From: CAWAYR01 sp050250955
GTDB lineage: Bacteria > Acidobacteriota > Vicinamibacteria > Vicinamibacterales > UBA2999
DNA length: 64,000 nucleotides
Reading direction: 5' to 3'
Assembly: GCA_050250955.1 (NCBI GenBank)
Contig: JBFWNR010000008.1
Location: 124,001-188,000 of the forward strand
A program made the translations under genes and the position numbers. The notes beneath the pieces were generated by a model that worked only from the letters and a program-made list of their open reading frames with translations, had not been told where the DNA came from and did no database searches. Positions 32,692-39,429 of the stretch are shown piece by piece (within the stretch, counting starts at the first letter, position 1; every line of letters starts with the position of its first letter).

Positions 32692-34236
32692 CTAGCGAAG
32701 CAGGCTGGCAACCGCGGTGGCGATGCGATTGGCCAAGAGTGGGGGTACCGCATTTCCGACCTGCACGTACTGCTGCGTGCGAGGGCCGGCGAAGTAGTAG
32801 TTGTCAGGGAAAGTCTGCAGCCGAGCTGCCTCGCGAACAGAGAGGCTGCGACACTGTTTGACGTCCGGATGAATGAAGCCGTGTCCGTCTTTTGCGATAT
32901 GGCTGGTAACGGTCGTTGCCGCCCGGTCTGCTACTTGGACGCGGAACCGATCTGCGAAGTAGCCATGGCCGTTGACCGCCAGAGTGACGTTGTCGTGCTT
33001 TGGCAGCAGCTCATCCGGGAAATGGCGGAGCTTTGGCGAGTAGCCGTGATGGCGGCTGAAGCACGCCGCGAAGAGATACCGGTGTAGATCGCTGGGCATG
33101 TGTTCCCTGGCTTCGTGATTCGTGACCCCCTCAAGTCTGCCGTCATAGAACCAGTCTGCTGCGTAGGCCGTGCAGTAGTCGCCCGATACAAACTCGCCAC
33201 CTCGATCGCAGCGAGGCACTCGCACCCGCAGTGCAGTGTCGGCGATCATGTCCCGGACGTCGGTGCCAGCTGTGACCCGTGCTGCGCGCAGCCAAGAGCT
33301 GCCCTTGGCTGATCTAATGGCATCGATCCACGCCCTTGGGCTGTCGACACCCCCTGAGAGCGCGCTCCGAATGGCCGGCATCTGGTTTAGTACGCAGCGC
33401 GCTGGCACCTCAGGTGTCGATTGAAGTCGCAGGCTGCCAGCAGCTCCGCTGGCGATATCGTCTCTCACGCCTACGAGAATCACCCGGTGCCTAGCCTGCG
33501 GCACCCCGTGCCGTTCAGCTTGGACCACGTAGTCACTTACGCCGGCCTCTTCAAACAGATTCTGGGAGCCGGTGAGGGCGAAGATTCGATAGCGATGCCG
33601 AGAGCGAGTTCTAGTGGATCGGCCCGGCGACTCGAGGTCGGCCAGAATCCGGTCGAACATGCGCTGGTTCTGGACCGTCGCTGACAGAAGGCCCTTCACG
33701 TTCTCCATCACGAATGCCGAGGGCCAGAACTCCGCGATGATCTTGAGGTACTCGGTATAGAGGAACTGGCGCTGGTCTGACTCGGCCTCGTAGCCGTTGA
33801 CGCCCTTGTTCCGTGAACGGCCTGCCACTGAGTAGGCCTGACAGGGTGGACCTCCGATCAGCATCCATTCTTTGGCACCCGCAAGTGCGCCAGCGATTCG
33901 GGAACTGACCTCGCCATGGCTGACGACGCCGAGTTCGGCGTTCCATGTTTCTCGGTCGGCAGCTCCGAATTGCGCTGGGTACTTGGCAAACAGGTCCTCG
34001 GGCTCAGCCTGTCCGCGAATCACGTCGTAATACCTACCGGGAGCGCGGCCCTTGGCGAACTGGCGATAGAGGGCGCGCAACCTGAGCGTGAAGTGGGCGA
34101 TCGGGTCCTTCTCGATCGAGAGCCTGACCTTAAATGCTGGAGAGCCGTCGGGTCGGAGAACCGACGAAAACCCCTCACTCAATCCGCCAGGTCCGGCGAA
34201 GAGGTCGATTACCGGGATTGGAGTACTCGGTGGCAT
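32692..34236 (-). CDS. drmMII: C5-cytosine DNA methyltransferase (DrmMII-like)
   Basis: A 514-residue methyltransferase with all main C5 motifs: I, DLFAGPGGLSEGF (about 11-23); IV, IGGPPCQAYS with catalytic C132; VI, VMENVKGLL (E178); VIII, ERHGVPQARHRVILVG; IX/X, RAATTVTSHIAKDGH and YVQVGNAVPPLLANRI. The target-recognition region is between about 270 and 440. In class 2 DISARM the C5 methyltransferase marks host CCWGG sites as self; the adjacent Vsr, which acts on T:G in Dcm-like contexts, fits a CCWGG-type specificity, but this is inference. It faces the drm operon. A stand-alone restriction-modification role is the alternative. Confidence 0.9.
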   Translation of the reverse strand: MPPSTPIPVIDLFAGPGGLSEGFSSVLRPDGSPAFKVRLSIEKDPIAHFTLRLRALYRQFAKGRAPGRYYDVIRGQAEPEDLFAKYPAQFGAADRETWNAELGVVSHGEVSSRIAGALAGAKEWMLIGGPPCQAYSVAGRSRNKGVNGYEAESDQRQFLYTEYLKIIAEFWPSAFVMENVKGLLSATVQNQRMFDRILADLESPGRSTRTRSRHRYRIFALTGSQNLFEEAGVSDYVVQAERHGVPQARHRVILVGVRDDIASGAAGSLRLQSTPEVPARCVLNQMPAIRSALSGGVDSPRAWIDAIRSAKGSSWLRAARVTAGTDVRDMIADTALRVRVPRCDRGGEFVSGDYCTAYAADWFYDGRLEGVTNHEAREHMPSDLHRYLFAACFSRHHGYSPKLRHFPDELLPKHDNVTLAVNGHGYFADRFRVQVADRAATTVTSHIAKDGHGFIHPDVKQCRSLSVREAARLQTFPDNYYFAGPRTQQYVQVGNAVPPLLANRIATAVASLLR

Positions 34237-34307
34237 CTGGGTGGCTCAATGATAGGCTCTGCCGGTCGACCGGACCAGGTCCCAAGCTTGCAGCTTCAGG
34301 AGGCGCC

Positions 34308-35450
34308 ATGCTCACCCGCCGCACCTTCCTCACCTCCACCACCCTCGCCGCCGCCACCGCCCGCGCCACCTCAGCCGCACCGCGCTCGGCCGAGCTGCTG
34401 ATCCAGCGGACGGTCACGCCGGTGGTCATCTCGGACTTCTCCGGCTTCCAGTTCACCAACTCCGGCCCGGAGAACTGCGTCACCCGCGCCTTCCGCCTCA
34501 TCACCGAGGGCAAGGACGTGCTCGACGCGCTCATCGCCGGCGTGAACATCCCCGAGCTCGACCCCACCGAGACGGGCATCGGCTACGGCGCCCTCCCCAA
34601 CGGCGACGGGGTCATCGAGCTCGATGCCTCGTGCATGCACGGGCCGCTGAAGCGGGCCGGGGCGGTAGCCTCGCTGCAAGGCGTGCGCACGCCGTCGCTG
34701 GTCGCCAGGGCGGTGATGGACTACACCGACCATCACCTGCTGGTCGGCGCCGGCGCGCAGCAGTTCGCCCGCAACATGGGCTTCACCATCGAGGACGACC
34801 TCAACACCGAAAACTCGCGGCGGCTGTGGCTCGAGTGGAAGCGGCGCAGCGACCCGTCGCACTACCTGGACCCGAAGGGCGAGGGCCGCAAGCCCAAGGA
34901 CAGCCACGAACGCGATCCCGGGCTCGAGGCCGGGCTGTCGATGGTCCGCGACGGGCTCATCCCCGAAGGCAGCTTCTGGGGCACCATCAACTGCGACGGC
35001 ATCGGCCCGAACGGCGACATCTGCGGCGTCACCACCACCAGCGGGCTGGCGTGGAAGATCCCCGGCCGCACCGGCGATTCGCCGATCCTCGGCGCCGGGC
35101 TCTACGTGGACAACGAGGTGGGCGCCGCCGGCTCCACCGGCCGCGGCGAGGCCAACCTCTACAACCTGTGCTCGTTCCTGATCGTCGAGGAGATGCGCCG
35201 CGGCAAGTCGCCAAAGGACGCCGGGATGGAGGCGCTGCGCCGCATCAAGAGCAACACCGTGGAGAAGCGGCTGCTCAACGCCCGCGGCGAGCCCAACTTC
35301 AACATCCGCTTCTTCGCGCTCAACAAGCGCGGCGAGTACGCCGGCGTGGCCATGTATCGGGCTGGCGAGACCAAGTACGCGGTGTGCACGGAGAACGGCG
35401 CCCAGGCGCTGGAGCTGGAGCCGCTCCTGTCCGGCACCCCGGAGGCGTGA
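34308..35450 (+). CDS. Exported N4-(beta-N-acetylglucosaminyl)-L-asparaginase-family (Ntn) hydrolase
   Basis: A 380-residue protein with a Tat-like signal (MLTRRTFLTSTTLAAATA). It belongs to the glycosylasparaginase/isoaspartyl peptidase (T2) family: DALIAGVNIPELDPTETGIG near the N-terminus, then GTINCDGIGPNGDICGVTTT with the region of the autoprocessing nucleophilic Thr, and WKIPGRTGDSPILGAGLY with the Arg and Asp that bind substrate. GAAGSTGRGEAN completes the site. The enzyme is made as a precursor that self-cleaves before the Thr. CAGGAGG lies 5 bases before the ATG. High-GC host composition resumes here, marking the right edge of the island. Confidence 0.88.
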   Translation: MLTRRTFLTSTTLAAATARATSAAPRSAELLIQRTVTPVVISDFSGFQFTNSGPENCVTRAFRLITEGKDVLDALIAGVNIPELDPTETGIGYGALPNGDGVIELDASCMHGPLKRAGAVASLQGVRTPSLVARAVMDYTDHHLLVGAGAQQFARNMGFTIEDDLNTENSRRLWLEWKRRSDPSHYLDPKGEGRKPKDSHERDPGLEAGLSMVRDGLIPEGSFWGTINCDGIGPNGDICGVTTTSGLAWKIPGRTGDSPILGAGLYVDNEVGAAGSTGRGEANLYNLCSFLIVEEMRRGKSPKDAGMEALRRIKSNTVEKRLLNARGEPNFNIRFFALNKRGEYAGVAMYRAGETKYAVCTENGAQALELEPLLSGTPEA

Positions 35451-35452
35451 CC

Positions 35453-35992
35453 ATGATGCGCGCGACCACTGCCCTCCTCGTCCTCGGCGTTCTCGCACTC
35501 CCTGAATCCGCGCGGGCGCAGGCCGCGTCGGTCGAGGAACGCGCCGTCCTCGACGTGATCGACCAGTTCATGCACGCGGTCACCAGCGGCGACAACGCCG
35601 CCATGGCGCGCATCCGCCTGGAGGGCACCACGACCACCATGGAGCGGCCCGACCCGGCGGGTGGCACGACGATCGTGCGCCGCCCGTTTCCGGCGCCGCC
35701 CGCGCCACCCGCGGCTCCAACAGCCGGCTCGGCACCGGCTCCCGCAACGGCCAGCTCGATGCGCGAGCGCTACTGGGATCCCGTGGTGCACGTGCGCGGC
35801 CGCCTCGCCCTCGTGTGGACGCCCTACGAGTTCTGGCGCGACGGCAAGACCACGCACTGCGGCGTGGACGTGTTCGAGCTGGTGAAGCAGGGCGCCGTCT
35901 GGAAGATCGGCAACGTCATGTACACAGTCGAACCCGACGCCTGCCCGGCGATGCGGCCGAAGGACCTGTCGCGAGTGCGCCCGTCGCCGTAG
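35453..35992 (+). CDS. Exported NTF2-like (SnoaL/lumazine-binding-like) protein
   Basis: A 179-residue protein with a signal peptide (LLVLGVLALPESARA, cut near residue 22). VEERAVLDVIDQFMHAVTSG and AALWTPYEFWRDG-type strands fit a nuclear transport factor 2 fold, with FELVKQGAVWKIGNVMYTV as the closing strand. A Pro/Ala-rich insertion (about 78-100) breaks the domain. Such proteins often bind small hydrophobic ligands, but no catalytic residues can be assigned. It starts 2 bases after the asparaginase stop, so it is probably co-transcribed with it. Confidence 0.7.
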   Translation: MMRATTALLVLGVLALPESARAQAASVEERAVLDVIDQFMHAVTSGDNAAMARIRLEGTTTTMERPDPAGGTTIVRRPFPAPPAPPAAPTAGSAPAPATASSMRERYWDPVVHVRGRLALVWTPYEFWRDGKTTHCGVDVFELVKQGAVWKIGNVMYTVEPDACPAMRPKDLSRVRPSP

Positions 35993-36068
35993 CGGTCGCT
36001 CGGTCAGCCGCGGTCGATGCGAGCCACGTCCTGCGATACGCTATCGGTCGCCATGCGCAAAGGGCCGC

Positions 36069-36572
36069 CTACGTCAACGGCGGCGCCGACGCCTTCGCGC
36101 CGCGGTAGACGGTGGTGAACGAGGTTCGATAGAGCTGCCACCGCGAGCCGGTGCGCCGGGCCACGCTGGTGAAGCGGCCGACGAACGCCGTGCCGTCGGT
36201 GAACTCCTCGCGCAGCACGTAGCGGGAGATGGCCAGGTCGCCTTCGATGTCGATCGACACCGGGCGCATCTCGGTGGCGACGGCGCGATTGCCGGCGTCG
36301 TACCAGCTGCGCACGCGGGCCAGGTAGGTGGCGCGATCGACCGGCTCCGGCCCACCGGACCAGTTGGTGTAGCCGTCGTGGAAGAGCGCGGCATAGGCGT
36401 CGAAGCCGTCGCGGGCCAGCACCAGGGCCACGCCCTCCTCGAGGGCGCGGACGGCGGCGCGGTCCGCCTCGACGTCGCGGGTGGTGGGCGCAGGAGCGGT
36501 GCCGCGGCACGCCGCGGCGGACCAGGCGAGCAGCACGATCGCGGACAGCGCGACGAGGCGCGGGACGGGCAT
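36069..36572 (-). CDS. NTF2-like (SnoaL/DUF4440-type) protein, probably exported
   Basis: A 167-residue protein. A hydrophobic N-terminus ending LAWSAAACRG could be a lipoprotein or ordinary signal peptide. The body (VRALEEGVALVLARDGFDA, RVRSWYDAGNRAVA and ARRTGSRWQLYRTSF) follows the NTF2 cone-fold pattern of DUF4440 proteins. GAGG precedes ATG 36572; an in-frame ATG at 36590 is the alternative. The gene points away from the YhbY gene and converges on the NTF2-like gene ending at 35992. Confidence 0.7.
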   Translation of the reverse strand: MPVPRLVALSAIVLLAWSAAACRGTAPAPTTRDVEADRAAVRALEEGVALVLARDGFDAYAALFHDGYTNWSGGPEPVDRATYLARVRSWYDAGNRAVATEMRPVSIDIEGDLAISRYVLREEFTDGTAFVGRFTSVARRTGSRWQLYRTSFTTVYRGAKASAPPLT

Positions 36573-36617
36573 CGAAGCCTCAGACGACATCGGCGCCGGT
36601 TCGGCCGTGCCGGGCGC

Positions 36618-36670
36618 GTAGGGCAGCTCTTTCAGAGCTGCCTGGAGGCAGGGCTGAAGCCCTGCCCTAC
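36618..36670. repeat. BIME-like pair of GTAG-footed REP hairpins
   Basis: 53 bp with ends GTAG ... CTAC. Stem 1 is GGCAGCTCT-TTC-AGAGCTGCC (9 bp); stem 2 is GGCAGGGCT-GA-AGCCCTGCC (9 bp). A short CTGGA/TGGA linker separates them, so the two REPs face each other, the BIME arrangement. It occupies the divergent spacer between the NTF2-like gene and yhbY, ending 4 bases before the yhbY start, so it lies inside the promoter or leader. Confidence 0.8.
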
Positions 36671-36674
36671 TACA

Positions 36675-36977
36675 ATGGGCGCCGTGGCTCTGCAGCTCTC
36701 CGCCAAGGAACGCGCCCACCTGAAGGCGCGCGCCCACGCCCTCGAACCCGTCGTGCACATCGGCAGCGCTGGCGTCACCGACAACGTGATGGCCGAGATC
36801 GAGCGCGCGCTCACCGCGCACGAGCTGATCAAGGTGCGGGCCGGGGCCCAGGAGCGCGACGAGCGGGCCGGGATGCTCGAGCTAATCACCTCGCGCACGG
36901 GCGCCGCCGCCGTGCAGACCGTGGGCAAGGTGATGGTGCTGTGGCGGCCGAGGCCCGACGAGGATCGGCAGGGCTGA
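36675..36977 (+). CDS. yhbY: YhbY/CRS1-type RNA-binding protein
   Basis: A 100-residue protein. LSAKERAHLKARAHALEPVV, then HIGSAGVTDNVMAEIERALT and a KVRAGAQERDER segment, form the alpha-beta-alpha-beta CRM domain; GSAGVT is the GxxG RNA-contact loop. YhbY associates with the pre-50S ribosomal particle in E. coli. The conserved domain ends at VMVLWRP; the remaining DEDRQG and the stop are supplied by the first unit of the tandem repeat at 36956. There is no room for a normal leader: the REP element ends 4 bases upstream. Confidence 0.85.
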   Translation: MGAVALQLSAKERAHLKARAHALEPVVHIGSAGVTDNVMAEIERALTAHELIKVRAGAQERDERAGMLELITSRTGAAAVQTVGKVMVLWRPRPDEDRQG

Positions 36978-37067
36978 AGCCCTGCCCTACGTACCGACGA
37001 GGATCGGCAGGGCTGAAGCCCTGCCCTACGTACCGACGAGGATCGGCAGGGCTGAAGCCCTGCCTTA
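36956..37067. repeat. Three tandem 39-bp units carrying a REP hairpin
   Basis: Units start at 36956, 36995 and 37034 with an exact 39-bp period. Each has a CGACGAGGATC linker and the hairpin GGCAGGGCT-GA-AGCCCTGCC with CTAC at its 3' foot (GTAG on the minus strand). Unit 3 differs only at the end (CCTTACGC instead of CCCTACG). That change creates the TAA stop of the minus-strand permease at 37065-37067, while unit 1 gives the TGA of yhbY. All three units point the same way, unlike the BIME at 36618. Confidence 0.85.
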
Positions 37068-38402
37068 CGCACCCTGGACGTCGCCGTCTTTGCCGGCGGT
37101 GCCGATCGAGACGTCGGCCAGGCCCGAGCGCACCATGTAGCCGTAGAGAGCCACGCCGGGTAACGCGATGAGCGTCGTCAGCAGGTAGAAGTTCACGTAG
37201 CCCATCGCCTCGATGAGGCCGCCGGCGGTCGTGCCGGTCAGGAAGCGCCCGGCGATGCTGGCCAGCGCCGAGAGCAGCGCGTACTGGGTGGCGGTGAAGC
37301 GCAGGTTGCACAGCGCCGAGAGGTACGCCACCACGGCCACGCCGCCGATGCCGCTGGCGAAGTTCTCGAAGCCGATCGCCAGGGCCATGCCGATGTTGCT
37401 GTGGCCATAGGCAGCCAGCGCCGCAAAGCTGAAGTTGCTCACCGCCATCAGCACCAGGCTGACGAACACCGAGCGCTTCATGCCCATCGATGCGTACATC
37501 CAGCCGCCCACGAACACGCCGGCGAGGAGCGCCGCGAAGCCGACGCCCACGTCGTAGAAGGCGATCTCGTCGTTGGTGAACTGCAGGTCCTCGAACAGCA
37601 GGCGCAACGTGAGGTTGGCCAGCGTGTCGCCGATCTTGTGGATGAGGACGAAGGCCAGCACCACCCAGGCGCCCCGGCGCTGGATGAACTCCTTGAGCGG
37701 GCTGAAGAAGGCCGCCAGCGTGGCTGACATGCCCTGGGGCGGCGGCGCCGGACGGCGGCGCGTCGGCTCGCCCATCACCAGCGCCACGAGCATGGCCGGA
37801 ATCGCGAACAGCGCAGCCGCGGAGTACGCGGCGCCCCAGCCGTAACGGGCGGCGATGACCAGCGCCAGCGCGCCGGCCGAGGCCGAGCCGACCCGCCAGC
37901 CGTACTGGTGCATGCCAGAGCCGACCCCGAGCTGGTGTGGCGCGAGTATCTCGATGCGATAGGCGTCGATCACGATGTCGTAGGTGGCGCCGACGACGCC
38001 GAGCAGGATGGCCGCATAGGCCACCTGCATCACCGACGCCGATGGATCGAGGCTGCCCAGATAGGTGATGGCCGCCATCACCATCACGCCGACCAGCCAT
38101 AGCCACGATCGCCGCTGCCCGAACCGGCCCAGCACCGGCAGCCGCACCGTGTCCACGAGCGGCGCCCACAGGAACTTGAAGTTGAAGGCGAGGAAGGTGA
38201 GCGCAAAGGCCGTCACCGCGCTCTTGCGGATGCCGTATTGCGCCAGGCGCGTGGTGAGCGTCCCGGCGATCATCGCGAACCCCACGCTCGACGACATGCC
38301 CAGGAACGTGGCGGCCAGAGGCGCGGCCTCCAGATACGGCCGGACGCCGACGGGCAGGTGGCGGGCCCACCCCGGCGACGCGGTGGCGCGTGGCGGCGTC
38401 AT
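37065..38402 (-). CDS. AmpG-like muropeptide/MFS permease
   Basis: A 445-residue polytopic protein with about 12 hydrophobic segments. SSSVGFAMIAGTLTTRLAQY, FLWAPLVD, AYAAILLGVVGATYDIVIDA and FLTGTTAGGLIEAMGYVNFY are typical of the AmpG/PAT family of the major facilitator superfamily; WAPLVD is the strongest. AmpG imports anhydro-muropeptides for peptidoglycan recycling; acetyl-CoA transporters share the fold, so the substrate is inferred. The gene starts 6 bases after the stop of the isomerase-like gene, implying an operon, and its stop lies in the tandem repeat. Confidence 0.83.
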   Translation of the reverse strand: MTPPRATASPGWARHLPVGVRPYLEAAPLAATFLGMSSSVGFAMIAGTLTTRLAQYGIRKSAVTAFALTFLAFNFKFLWAPLVDTVRLPVLGRFGQRRSWLWLVGVMVMAAITYLGSLDPSASVMQVAYAAILLGVVGATYDIVIDAYRIEILAPHQLGVGSGMHQYGWRVGSASAGALALVIAARYGWGAAYSAAALFAIPAMLVALVMGEPTRRRPAPPPQGMSATLAAFFSPLKEFIQRRGAWVVLAFVLIHKIGDTLANLTLRLLFEDLQFTNDEIAFYDVGVGFAALLAGVFVGGWMYASMGMKRSVFVSLVLMAVSNFSFAALAAYGHSNIGMALAIGFENFASGIGGVAVVAYLSALCNLRFTATQYALLSALASIAGRFLTGTTAGGLIEAMGYVNFYLLTTLIALPGVALYGYMVRSGLADVSIGTAGKDGDVQGA

Positions 38403-38408
38403 GCGGCG

Positions 38409-39314
38409 TCAGAGCACCCCGGCCTGGCGCATCACCGCTTCGGCCTTGGGGACGATCTCGCGGGCGATCTCGTAGGGATCGCGGATCTGGAACGGCCGGG
38501 AGAACAGCTCCACCGACAGCGGCCCGGTATAGGCGGCCTTCGCAGCCAGCGCGCGCAGGATGGCGACGAGCGGGGTGACACCGTCGCCGGGCATCACCCG
38601 CGTGGTCAGGTCGAGCATCTCGCGGGGAAGGTCGGCGACGTCCTGGAAGTGCACGTGCTTGATGTCGCCGGGACGGAGCTGGTCGAGGTCCTCGAGCCGG
38701 TTGTGCCCCGACCAGAAGTGGTAGCAGTCGAACAGCACGCCGGTGCTGGGATGAGCGGCGGCGCGGACGATCGTGAGCAGCGTCGGCAGCGTGGCGGCGA
38801 AGGTGGACTGCCGCACGAACTCGAACATCATCGTCAGCCGGAACTGCGCGGCGATGTCGCCGGCCACGCGCATGTGGTCGGCGGCGGCGGTGTAGTCGTC
38901 GGCAGTGGGCGTGGCCGTGGTGGCGGTGGTGGCGTAGGTACGCGTCAGGCCGAGTGTGGCGAGCATCTCGCAGCGGCGCTTCAGCCGATCGAAGGCAGCC
39001 GCCCGATCGGGGTTCGGCTCGATCAAACCGCCGACGCCGCACGACGCCGACACCGGCGTGAGCCCGTGGTCGGTCAGCACGCGGCGCGCGGTGGCGAGCG
39101 TTTCGGTCTTGAGGAACGCGTCGAGCAGGTTGTTCGCGATCTCCACCTGGCGGATGCCGGCCCGCGCCCAGCCCTCGAGTGAGGCCCGATAGCCGGCCGC
39201 CGACGACGTGTTGTGGTGGAGCGCGAGGGTCATCGGGCCGTCGGCCGCCGCGGCAGCGGCGCCGGTAGCGGCCAGAGCGGCCGGCGCCAGCAGGATCTCG
39301 CGTCGGGTCGGCAT
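38409..39314 (-). CDS. Exported sugar phosphate isomerase/epimerase-like TIM barrel
   Basis: A 301-residue protein with a twin-Arg type leader (MPTRREILLAPAALAATGAA). The barrel follows the AP-endonuclease family 2/xylose isomerase-like pattern: strand ends VEIANN, TPVSASCGVGG, FEFVRQ, LFDCYHFW (metal Asp/His), HVHFQDV (metal His) and SVELFSR (metal Glu). Substrate unknown. The pairing with an AmpG-like permease in one operon could indicate sugar or aminosugar processing. Confidence 0.8.
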   Translation of the reverse strand: MPTRREILLAPAALAATGAAAAAADGPMTLALHHNTSSAAGYRASLEGWARAGIRQVEIANNLLDAFLKTETLATARRVLTDHGLTPVSASCGVGGLIEPNPDRAAAFDRLKRRCEMLATLGLTRTYATTATTATPTADDYTAAADHMRVAGDIAAQFRLTMMFEFVRQSTFAATLPTLLTIVRAAAHPSTGVLFDCYHFWSGHNRLEDLDQLRPGDIKHVHFQDVADLPREMLDLTTRVMPGDGVTPLVAILRALAAKAAYTGPLSVELFSRPFQIRDPYEIAREIVPKAEAVMRQAGVL

Positions 39315-39429
39315 CGCGGGTCCGGGATGGCTCATCTTACCCGCGTCGTCCCGGCGCTCGTCCCCGTCAATTGGCGAGCCTCGCCACTGCGGGGGCGGCC
39401 AGGGTACGGCCGGTGGCGTATGAAGGGGC

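Larger units (their letters stand above)
22323..34236. other. Defence island: non-canonical DISARM-like system
   Basis: Seven genes in two convergent transcripts: unknown, unknown, NERD-helicase, drmA, drmB on plus; C5 methyltransferase and vsr on minus. The composition is markedly less GC-rich than the surrounding chromosome, and third codon positions are mixed, indicating recent acquisition. No drmC (phospholipase D), drmD (SNF2) or adenine methyltransferase is present. Flanking genes (a secreted hydrolase-like gene ending at 22012, an asparaginase starting at 34308) have normal host composition. No integrase, tRNA or att-like repeat is visible. Confidence 0.85.

Noticed and set aside
32678..32753. 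ATG 32753 as the vsr start
   Set aside because: Would add 25 residues unlike any Vsr N-terminus; GTG 32678 gives numbering that matches the E. coli catalytic and zinc positions.
22323..34236. Ordinary type II restriction-modification plus unrelated helicases
   Set aside because: DrmA and DrmB signatures, gene overlaps and shared composition make a single defence unit much likelier.
36956..37067. CRISPR-like array
   Set aside because: Units are continuous 39-bp repeats with no variable spacers; each contains a REP hairpin.
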